From Croceibacterium_A sp035626815 (GTDB lineage Bacteria > Pseudomonadota > Alphaproteobacteria > Sphingomonadales > Sphingomonadaceae): DNA of 15,751 bases. The stretch spans positions 1 to 15,751 of the forward strand of contig DASPMY010000004.1 of the NCBI GenBank assembly GCA_035626815.1, in the 5' to 3' direction. Below, one piece after another: positions 7,345 to 13,589 of the stretch. The translations under genes were made by a program, and so were the position numbers. Positions within the stretch are counted from its first letter, which is position 1. Each line of letters begins with the position of its first letter. Under the pieces are notes generated by a model. The model made no database searches and was not told the origin of the DNA. It was given only the letters and a program-made list of their open reading frames with translations.

Positions 7345-7641
7345 ATGGCCAACGAATCGAAACATGCCGCCGACTATTCGATCGGGCAGCTCGAGCTGAA
7401 CCTGCAGGGCAGCGAGAGCATCCGCCAAGCGGTCACGTCGATCAGCGCGACGAAGAACCAGTATGCGCGATTCACCAAAGCGGCGCACGACTACTCCAAG
7501 CCGGTGCCGAAGCAGTCGCTGCGCCTGGCGCTCGATCCCAACGGTAACGCCGGCGCCCCCAGCGGGCAGACCCTGGTTTGCCGCGGGACCGCCTGGATCG
7601 ACGACGTCGAGCAGAAAGTGGCCGTGTTTCGAACGAACTGA
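7345..7641 (+). CDS. 98-residue protein of unknown function between lipoprotein and DUF2235 genes
   Basis: The start is clear: AAGGAG lies 6 bases before ATG 7345. The protein has no signal peptide and no membrane helix. The first half is polar and probably helical (residues about 25-48), while the second half alternates polar and hydrophobic residues as in beta strands (Q-S-L-R-L-A-L, T-L-V-C-R-G-T-A-W-I, K-V-A-V-F). There is one cysteine. I recognise no family. Eleven bases separate it from the lipoprotein gene and 44 from the hydrolase gene. A small soluble protein beside a Tle1-like enzyme invites the idea of an inhibitor or adaptor, but nothing in the sequence shows this. Confidence 0.75.
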   Translation: MANESKHAADYSIGQLELNLQGSESIRQAVTSISATKNQYARFTKAAHDYSKPVPKQSLRLALDPNGNAGAPSGQTLVCRGTAWIDDVEQKVAVFRTN

Positions 7642-7685
7642 GCGTGGCTTAGGAGGCATCCGCCGGCAATCCTTGGGGGCACAGG

Positions 7686-10334
7686 ATGAGCGAAATCACC
7701 TCGCCGACGGCGGGTACCGCCAAGTCGATCATCCTGTTCTCGGACGGCACCGGCAACTCCAGCGCCAAGCTGTTCAAAACCAACGTCTGGCGGCTCTACG
7801 AGGCGGTCGATCTCGGCCCGGCGTCGCCCGGCAAGCGCCCGCAGATCGCCTTCTACGACAACGGCGTCGGCACCTCGGCGCTCCGGCCGCTGTCGCTGCT
7901 CGCCGGCATCTTCGGCTTCGGGCTCAAGCGCAATATCCTCGAAATCTACCGTTACGCCTGCCGCAACTATGCGCCGGCCGCGGGCCAGCTGCCCGGCCAG
8001 CCGCCGGTCGAGGGCGGCGACGAGCTCTACGGGTTCGGCTTCAGCCGCGGCGCCTTCACCATGCGGCTGGTCATCGCGCTGATTGCTTCGCAGGGTCTGG
8101 TGGTGTCCGACGGCGAGGACGACCTCGCGCGCAAGAGCGACGACGCCTTCCGCGCCTTCCGCGCCGCGTTCGAGCCGCGCCTGCTCCAAGGGCCGACGCG
8201 CCTCTATCGCCGCCTGCGCCAGCGCTTCGTCGCCTGGCGGCGCGAGCGCAACGGCCTCAAGCCGTACGACCCCGGCGAGAACTATCGCCCGATCATCCGC
8301 TTTGTCGGGGTGTGGGACACGGTGGCCGCGTATGGCGGGCCGATCTCCGAGATCACCCGGGCGATCGACAACTGGCTCTACGCGCTGAGCATGCCCGACT
8401 ACAAGCTCGACCCCGCCGTTCGCCGCGCCCGCCACGCGCTGGCGATCGACGACGAGCGCGACGCCTTCCATCCGCTGCTGTGGGACGAGATGCACGAGCA
8501 GGAGCTGGTGAAGGCCGAGGCCGTGGCGCCCGACCGGCTGCGCCAGGTGTGGTTCACCGGCATGCACGCCGACGTCGGAGGCGGCTACCCGGACGAGAGC
8601 CTGAGCTACGTCTCGCTGCTGTGGATGCTGACCGAGGCCAACGACAGCGGCCTGCGCACGCTCGAGATCATCACCGAGCGCTTCCGCGCGCTCGCCAGCA
8701 GCTCGGGGCCGTTGCACAACAGCCGCTCGGGGCCGGGTGCCTACTATCGCTACCAGCCGCGCAAGATCGCCGCCTGGGTGCATCCGCCGGACCCCGCCAC
8801 GCGGTTCCAGCAGGACCCCGACCGCGTCGACCGGCACGGCGACCCCGTCGGCTTCATCCCGACCGCGCAGATCCACGAGAGCGTGGCGGCCCGGATCGCC
8901 TTCGGGACCGACCGCTATTCGCCGATCACGCTGCCGGTCGTTGTGGCGGTCGTGCCGCCGCACCCCGGCGGGGAGACCGCGCTGCAGCGCGACAACGTCA
9001 CTCCCGAAGTCAAGCCGGGCCAGAAGCAGGCGAGCTATCCGCTGCTCAGCCCCGAGCTGCGGCGGCGCTTCGAGGACGCGAGCTTCGGCGCCGAGCGCGT
9101 CGGCCGGATGGAAGCGGTGTGGGACCTCGTCTGGCGGCGGCGGATCCTCTATTTCGTCAGCGTGGCGTTGACGCTGCTGCTGGCGTTCATGCCGCTGTGG
9201 ATCGACCGCATGCCGCCGCCGCCGTTGCTGGCGGACGGACGGACATGGCTGAGCGCGATCATTCGCCTGCCCGAGCTGATCCTGCCCGAATTCCTCCACG
9301 GTTGGGTGGAGACGCTCGCCGGCCATTCGTTCTACGTGCTCGCGCTCGCCATCGGGCTGTTCTTCACGCTCAGCTACAGCAGCCGCCTCGAGCGCCGGCT
9401 GCGCGACCATTCGCGCAAGATCTGGGAGCATTGCCTCAACTTGTCCGTCACCACGGCGGAGAAGCCCGAAAAGCTGCCTTGGCGGTTGCGTCGCGACGGT
9501 CGCTACCAGGCGTTGATGCAGGCGATGAAGTGGACCTATCTGCCATTCGCGATCGGGCTCATCATGGGCGCCGTTCTGGCGTGGGCGGTTCTTTCGGCCG
9601 TGACCCAGGCGTGGCTGCCGCGCGCCGAGAACAACGGCACGCTATGCCCGAAGCGCAACGGCGCGGCTGCCGAACTGCGCGTGGCGCGATTCGATTTCAG
9701 CCCCGCCTCGCTGTGTCATTCGACCGGCTTGCGGGTGCGCCAAAACGACCGGTACATCGTCGACCTGGAAGTCGTCCGGCCGTGGCGTGACGGCAGCCAG
9801 CCGACCGCGCCCACCGGTCTCACCGCCGGCGAGATCGGGCTCCCCGCCGGCTGGGCCGGAGTGCCGTTGCGTCGCATCGTCAACGCCCGGTATCTTCAGC
9901 CGGCCTATCTCATCCGCACTCAGCGCAAATGGTGGCAGCTGTCGAATTCGGCGTACATCCAGCCGCTCGAGCTGGTTCCGGTCGGGGACGGCGCGACCGC
10001 CTGGCAAGCCGAATTCACCGCCGCTCGCGACGGCGAGCTGTCGCTGTTCGCCAACGACAGCATGCTGCCGCGCTGGCTCGGGCTCGATCACACGTACTTC
10101 TACACCAGGACCGGCAGCGGCAAGTGGCGCGGCAACACCGGCACCGCCTGCGTCACCATCCGGCGCGCCGACCTGGTCGATGCGCCGCCGCTGGCCGCAC
10201 CGGCGCCCGGTTCAGCTTGCGCCACGGCCTCCGCGCGTGCGGCGCTGGCGGCGGAGGCGGAAAATCAGGCGGTAGCCGCCGGCCGGGCGTACCGCGCGCG
10301 CAAGCAGGCGCAGTCGCCGCCCGCAGACGACTAG
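7686..10334 (+). CDS. DUF2235 (Tle1-like) alpha/beta hydrolase with three membrane helices and a C-terminal periplasmic-type domain
   Basis: The product has 882 residues. Its N-terminal two-thirds is a DUF2235 domain, the fold of type VI lipase effector Tle1 and its relatives. Visible marks are L-F-S-D-G-T-G-N (17-24), the nucleophile elbow G-F-S-R-G with Ser120, G-V-W-D with Asp211, and F-T-G-M-H-A-D-V-G-G-G-Y with His294, together a likely Ser/Asp/His triad. Membrane helices lie near 487-505, 548-565 and 616-640. Charge distribution (R-R-R before helix 1, a strongly basic loop after helix 2) puts the hydrolase in the cytoplasm and residues 641-882 in the periplasm. That last part is beta-rich, with C654, C677 and C822, and contains V-R-P-W-x-D-G and E-L-S-L-F-A-N-D motifs reminiscent of beta-sandwich, PA-IL-like sugar-binding domains. 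There is no signal peptide and no VgrG or PAAR part. ATG 7686 follows GGGGGCACAGG. It ends 10 bases before the convergent metalloprotease gene. Esterase or phospholipase activity is likely; the substrate is unknown. Confidence 0.88.
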   Translation: MSEITSPTAGTAKSIILFSDGTGNSSAKLFKTNVWRLYEAVDLGPASPGKRPQIAFYDNGVGTSALRPLSLLAGIFGFGLKRNILEIYRYACRNYAPAAGQLPGQPPVEGGDELYGFGFSRGAFTMRLVIALIASQGLVVSDGEDDLARKSDDAFRAFRAAFEPRLLQGPTRLYRRLRQRFVAWRRERNGLKPYDPGENYRPIIRFVGVWDTVAAYGGPISEITRAIDNWLYALSMPDYKLDPAVRRARHALAIDDERDAFHPLLWDEMHEQELVKAEAVAPDRLRQVWFTGMHADVGGGYPDESLSYVSLLWMLTEANDSGLRTLEIITERFRALASSSGPLHNSRSGPGAYYRYQPRKIAAWVHPPDPATRFQQDPDRVDRHGDPVGFIPTAQIHESVAARIAFGTDRYSPITLPVVVAVVPPHPGGETALQRDNVTPEVKPGQKQASYPLLSPELRRRFEDASFGAERVGRMEAVWDLVWRRRILYFVSVALTLLLAFMPLWIDRMPPPPLLADGRTWLSAIIRLPELILPEFLHGWVETLAGHSFYVLALAIGLFFTLSYSSRLERRLRDHSRKIWEHCLNLSVTTAEKPEKLPWRLRRDGRYQALMQAMKWTYLPFAIGLIMGAVLAWAVLSAVTQAWLPRAENNGTLCPKRNGAAAELRVARFDFSPASLCHSTGLRVRQNDRYIVDLEVVRPWRDGSQPTAPTGLTAGEIGLPAGWAGVPLRRIVNARYLQPAYLIRTQRKWWQLSNSAYIQPLELVPVGDGATAWQAEFTAARDGELSLFANDSMLPRWLGLDHTYFYTRTGSGKWRGNTGTACVTIRRADLVDAPPLAAPAPGSACATASARAALAAEAENQAVAAGRAYRARKQAQSPPADD

Positions 10335-10344
10335 CGGAGCCCCG

Positions 10345-13284
10345 TCACAGCGCGAAGTCGGCGCCGGTCAGCGGGTGGTCGCTGGTGACCAGGATGACGA
10401 GGTCGGCGGTGCTGTCGCCGTTCACGTCGCCTTCGACCCGCCACACCCCGCCGCCGGCATCGACCGCCCGGAGGGCGCGCGGGACGTTGGTGAACGCGGC
10501 GCTGCCGATGAACGCGAACGCCTCGTTCGCCCCGGCGACGCTGTTGGCGTCGATCGCCGTCAGGTCGATCAGGTCGCGCGCCGCGAAATCGAGGATGCTG
10601 TCGGGCGCCGCGCCGGTCGAATGGGCCGGGTCGACATAGCCGAAGACGTCGCTGCCGGCGCCGCCGCTCAACGCATCGCTGCCGGCGCCGCCGTGAAGCT
10701 GGTCGCTTCGCGCGCCGCCGACGATGGTGTCGTCGCCGGCGCCGCTGAACACCACGAACCGGCCGTTGGTCTCGGCCGACCCGTCGAAGGTCAGCGTCTC
10801 CCCCGCCGCGAGCGTGTTGCCGATGATGTACAGCCTCGTGCCGAGCGCCACGTTGCCGTCGTTCATCGTCAGGTCGTAGCCGAACCCTGCGCCTCCCCCG
10901 CCGAAGCGCGTGTCGGCGGCCGACAGCAGCACGATCGCGTCGATCGAACTGATCTGCTGGCCGCCGAACGTCAATGCGTTGGGGCCGGTGAAGTCGCCCT
11001 GCAGGCCGAGCTGGTCGTTCGTCCCGCCCTGGCCGTCGACGCTGTCGCCCGCGTTCCACCGGGTGACGCCGAAATAGAACCCGTCGTCGCTCTGGCCGCC
11101 GGTGAGATCGTCGTTGCCGAGCCCGCCGTAGGTCAGGAACGAGCCGTTGGTCTCGGCCGAGCCGTCGAAGGTGACGTCCTCGCCCGCCAGCAGGCCGTTG
11201 AAGCTGACCACCAGCTGCTGGTTCGCCCCGACGTTCGCGTCGACCGTCTCGAGGTTATAGTCGTAGCGGTTGCCGGCGGTGTCGCCGAACCGCGTGTCGT
11301 TGCCCGACAGCAGCACCAGCGCCTCGATGCCGACCAGGTGGCCGGCCGCCAGCGTGAACCGCGAGCCGTAGTCGCCCTGCAGCCCGAGCTGGTCGTTGGT
11401 GCCGCCGCCGCCGTCGGCGTTGTCCGAGCCGTCGAGCTCGGCGCCGAAGTAGATCCCGTCGTCGCCGGGCCCGCCGTTCGCGGTGTCGGCGCCGGCGCCG
11501 GGCGAGAGCAGGTCGTCGCCGTCGCCGCCTTCGAGCAGGTTGCCGGCGGCGTTGCCGACCAGCGTGTCGTTGCCGCCGCCGCCGCGGGCGTTCTCGATCA
11601 GCGCCTGGTTGGCGATGGTGAACCCGCCGAAGATGCCGGCGGCATAGCTGACGAAGCCGCCGCCGCCGGTCTCGTAGCGCAAGGTCGCGGCGCGCAAGTC
11701 GATGACCGCGTCGCGGGTGCCGTCGTAGACGATGCGGTCGGTCCCGCCGGCGTCCCAGATCGAGCTGAAGTAGGTCCCCGCCGCGTTGACGTCCTTCAGC
11801 GTGTAGGTGTCGTCGCCGGTGGCCCAGTCCTCGTTGACGCCGTACTTGTCCTGGATGGCGGCGATGTCGAACGCCATCAACCCGCCGAGATAGCCGTAGC
11901 CGACGTCGGTCGGGGCGTTGCCGTACGGCGAGTCCTGCCACCCGTCCATGTACGACATCATCGTGAACACCGCCTGGTTCAGGTTGAAGTCGCCGAGCGT
12001 GTAGTTGGGCCACACGCCGGTGGGATCGGGCACTTCGCCGGCGGGCCCGTCGATCACCCCTTCGACGCCGCGCATCTCGCCCGAATAGCCGCCGTTGTCG
12101 TGCGGATGGGCGAGGCCGTGACCGTGGCCGAACTCGTGGATCAGCGTGACATAGGAGAAGCCGCCCTGCTGCAGGTTCGACTCGGTCCAGCGGTAATCGC
12201 CCGAATTGAACTGGGCGAGACCCTCGTCGTAGTAGTCGGGCGGGCTCATCGAGCCGAGCAGGCTGATGCCGGGCCCGGGCGTGCCCGAGTAGGTGGTGAA
12301 GATGAAGTCCGCTTCCTCGCGGGTATCGACCTCGACATAGACGATGTCGGCGACCTTGGAGAATTCGCCGAGCGCGGTGAACACCGTCGCCTTCTCCCAG
12401 TCCTGCGTCCCGACCGAGACGAGCACCGGCGGCAGGCCCGGATTGAGCGGGTCTTCGGAGACGAACGTGTCGCCTTCGCGCGCGAAGTAGATGGTGATGA
12501 CGTTCTTGCCGGCGACCTGGTTGGGGTTGCCGGCCGGAATCGTCCCGGGCGGGTTGCCGGTGTCGCGCGGGCCCTCGTCGCCGTCGGGGTTGCGGACCGT
12601 GTCGTTGACCCGGTTCACGTGCGTGCCCCAGTCGATCGAATAGAGCGGGCTGTCGGGGCTGTAGTAAGGCCGGTAGACCGTCGGATCGCTGGTCACGTCG
12701 TTGACGAACAGCTCGTAGTCGCCGACCTCGTCGCCGTTCGGCCCGCCGGCGTTCCCGAACGCGCGGGCGTTGATGTAGTAGGTGCCGCTGACCGTCGGCT
12801 CGAACGTCAGCAGCACGTCGAGGCCGGAGTTGACGTTGTTGGGGATCGTCGTCGCGCCGCCGTCGGCGCTGACGACCTCGTGGCCTTCGGTCGTGCCGTC
12901 GGCGGTCAGGACTTCGATGTACGGGTCGCCCAGCGGCACAAGGCTCGGGCCGCCGGCATAGCTGTACATGCCGATCTGGTAGGTCTGCCCGGCCGCGAGG
13001 GTGACCTGGAAGTAGTCCTGGTCGCCCGGCGTATCGAGCGTGCCGATGGTGTGCGCGACGGGGACGGACGGCGTGCCGACCGTGATCGCCGGATTGCCGG
13101 GCGCCACGCCGATGCCGTCGCCGGCGGCGTCGGCGGTGATGACCAGCAGCGCCGGGGTGCCCGCGAGCCTGAGGCCGCCGACGCCGTCGGCCTCGAACGC
13201 ATAGGTGTGCGTGGCAGACGACCGCGCGGTGGCGGCGCCGCGCAAGCCGTCGTCCAGGCCGATCGTCGAGAGCTCGTTCCGCAT
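10345..13284 (-). CDS. Serralysin-like RTX metalloprotease with N-terminal PPC-like domain
   Basis: A predicted calcium-stabilised extracellular zinc protease of 979 residues, about twice the length of a classical serralysin. Residues about 75-195 form a PPC-like beta domain (D-Y-F-Q-V-T-L-A-A-G-Q-T-Y, then S-G-T-Y-Y-I-N-A-R-A). The metzincin domain has H-E-F-G-H-G-H-G-L-A-H at 383-393 and the Met-turn M-S-Y at 443-445, whose Tyr can be the extra zinc ligand. D-I-A-A-I-Q-D-K-Y-G (473-482) is the standard serralysin sequence before the calcium domain. Gly/Asp-rich RTX repeats occur at about 568-606 and 851-880. Between them lie two ~124-residue repeats (from 608 and 733). The end (G-D-V-N-G-D, T-G-A-D-F-A-L) matches M10_C type I secretion signals. 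There is no Sec signal. ATG 13284 has GGGGA 8-9 bases upstream. No ABC exporter is in the window. Confidence 0.93.
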   Translation of the reverse strand: MRNELSTIGLDDGLRGAATARSSATHTYAFEADGVGGLRLAGTPALLVITADAAGDGIGVAPGNPAITVGTPSVPVAHTIGTLDTPGDQDYFQVTLAAGQTYQIGMYSYAGGPSLVPLGDPYIEVLTADGTTEGHEVVSADGGATTIPNNVNSGLDVLLTFEPTVSGTYYINARAFGNAGGPNGDEVGDYELFVNDVTSDPTVYRPYYSPDSPLYSIDWGTHVNRVNDTVRNPDGDEGPRDTGNPPGTIPAGNPNQVAGKNVITIYFAREGDTFVSEDPLNPGLPPVLVSVGTQDWEKATVFTALGEFSKVADIVYVEVDTREEADFIFTTYSGTPGPGISLLGSMSPPDYYDEGLAQFNSGDYRWTESNLQQGGFSYVTLIHEFGHGHGLAHPHDNGGYSGEMRGVEGVIDGPAGEVPDPTGVWPNYTLGDFNLNQAVFTMMSYMDGWQDSPYGNAPTDVGYGYLGGLMAFDIAAIQDKYGVNEDWATGDDTYTLKDVNAAGTYFSSIWDAGGTDRIVYDGTRDAVIDLRAATLRYETGGGGFVSYAAGIFGGFTIANQALIENARGGGGNDTLVGNAAGNLLEGGDGDDLLSPGAGADTANGGPGDDGIYFGAELDGSDNADGGGGTNDQLGLQGDYGSRFTLAAGHLVGIEALVLLSGNDTRFGDTAGNRYDYNLETVDANVGANQQLVVSFNGLLAGEDVTFDGSAETNGSFLTYGGLGNDDLTGGQSDDGFYFGVTRWNAGDSVDGQGGTNDQLGLQGDFTGPNALTFGGQQISSIDAIVLLSAADTRFGGGGAGFGYDLTMNDGNVALGTRLYIIGNTLAAGETLTFDGSAETNGRFVVFSGAGDDTIVGGARSDQLHGGAGSDALSGGAGSDVFGYVDPAHSTGAAPDSILDFAARDLIDLTAIDANSVAGANEAFAFIGSAAFTNVPRALRAVDAGGGVWRVEGDVNGDSTADLVILVTSDHPLTGADFAL
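10714..11088 (-). repeat. Internal ~125-residue repeat 2 of the RTX tail
   Basis: Residues 733-857, with D-G-F-Y-F-G, T-N-D-Q-L-G-L-Q-G, I-D-A-I-V-L-L-S, L-A-A-G-E-T and F-D-G-S-A-E-T-N-G. It differs from repeat 1 in many other positions, so this internal duplication is older than the duplication of the whole tail between the two genes. Confidence 0.75.
11095..11463 (-). repeat. Internal ~123-residue repeat 1 of the RTX tail
   Basis: Residues 608-730 of the metalloprotease. Landmarks are D-G-I-Y-F-G, T-N-D-Q-L-G-L-Q-G, I-E-A-L-V-L-L-S, D-A-N-V, L-A-G-E and F-D-G-S-A-E-T-N-G. The same landmarks return in the same order in the next repeat, so the two arose by duplication inside the module. Confidence 0.75.
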
Positions 13285-13306
13285 CGCGCATTCCCCGTTG
13301 GCGCCC

Positions 13307-13322
13307 GCGGCCGCGCGGCCGC
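13307..13322. repeat. Two abutting copies of GCGGCCGC
   Basis: GCGGCCGC occurs at 13307-13314 and again at 13315-13322, giving a perfect 16-base palindrome 22 bases before the metalloprotease start codon, just upstream of its ribosome binding site. In the transcript it could fold into a very stable stem. Confidence 0.6.
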
Positions 13323-13338
13323 GCGCGCGGGTTGACTA

Positions 13339-13367
13339 GCGGCGGCCGGCCCTCCGGCCGGCGCCGC
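13339..13367 (-). promoter_or_regulatory. Strong hairpin in the metalloprotease leader
   Basis: The arms at 13339-13351 and 13356-13367 pair over 12 base pairs with one bulged base around a CTCC loop (GGAG on the transcribed strand). It lies 54 bases before the start codon. It has no U-tract on either strand, so a role in the 5' leader, such as RNA stability or ribosome access, is as likely as termination. Confidence 0.35.
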
Positions 13368-13503
13368 TCGCAGTGGGCATCAGGATTGAAACGGATCGCG
13401 CCGCCGCGAACGCCGCGCGACCCCGGCATGGCCGTGCCGCTTGACGGCTGTCGATCGGCTGTCGCAGGCGCAAACGTGTCCCCGTTGGATTGGTGTCATC
13501 TGC

Positions 13504-13529
13504 AACGAGAGGGTCGCCGTCCGGTTTCC
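13504..13529 (-). promoter_or_regulatory. Weak candidate promoter for the metalloprotease (EcfG-like)
   Basis: Read on the - strand, GGAAA (13529-13525) and CGTT (13507-13504) are separated by 17 bases. The alphaproteobacterial general stress sigma factor EcfG uses GGAAC about 16-17 bases before CGTT, so one base is off. The start point would leave a leader of roughly 210 bases. This is a guess from pattern only. Confidence 0.15.
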
Positions 13530-13556
13530 GCGGCGAATCAAATAATTTGCCGGCGC

Positions 13557-13574
13557 GCGGGCAACCCGGCCCGC
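13557..13574 (-). terminator. Possible terminator of the second RTX gene
   Basis: GCGGGC (13557-13562) and GCCCGC (13569-13574) pair around 6 bases, starting 15 bases after the stop codon at 13590-13592. On the - strand the stem is followed within about ten bases by the A/T-rich AAATTATTTG. This resembles an intrinsic terminator with a weak T-tract. Confidence 0.4.
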
Positions 13575-13589
13575 CGGACGCGCCGTGGT

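Larger units (their letters stand above)
10348..11463 (-). repeat. Tail module, copy A (shared with the second RTX gene)
   Basis: The last 372 codons of the metalloprotease align with the last 375 codons of the next RTX gene (13593-14717). The only length difference I see is three extra residues near the start of the other copy. At the 3' end most bases are identical as well as the residues, including perfect runs of about 25 bases. This suggests recent duplication or ongoing gene conversion. Confidence 0.85.
13285..13589. other. 305-base intergenic region between the two RTX genes
   Basis: No gene is supported here. On the - strand it holds the end of the upstream RTX gene's transcript and the leader of the metalloprotease. 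It contains a stem-loop near 13557-13574, an A/T-rich patch (13537-13549) that stands out in this GC-rich DNA, a weak promoter-like pair at 13504-13529, a large hairpin at 13339-13367 and a 16-base palindrome at 13307-13322. Confidence 0.6.

Noticed and set aside
7463..9790. Alternative + frame and long - frame over the DUF2235 gene
   Set aside because: Arg/Ala/Pro-rich shadow frames. The chosen frame has the triad, membrane helices and a good start.
7686..10334. Reading the DUF2235 protein as a classical type VI effector with its immunity gene upstream
   Set aside because: No vgrG, PAAR, Hcp or T6SS structural gene is in the window, and the membrane topology keeps the enzyme inside the producing cell. 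An effector role elsewhere in the genome cannot be excluded.
10650..11600. Regularly spaced GC-rich repeats that could suggest a tandem repeat array or CRISPR
   Set aside because: The spacing comes from Gly/Asp RTX codons within an intact coding frame. There are no constant repeats with unique spacers.
10375..13335. 986-codon open frame on the + strand opposite the metalloprotease
   Set aside because: Its composition (Val, Ala, Asp, Arg) mirrors the Gly/Asp-rich RTX codons of the other strand. There is no motif and no ribosome binding site.
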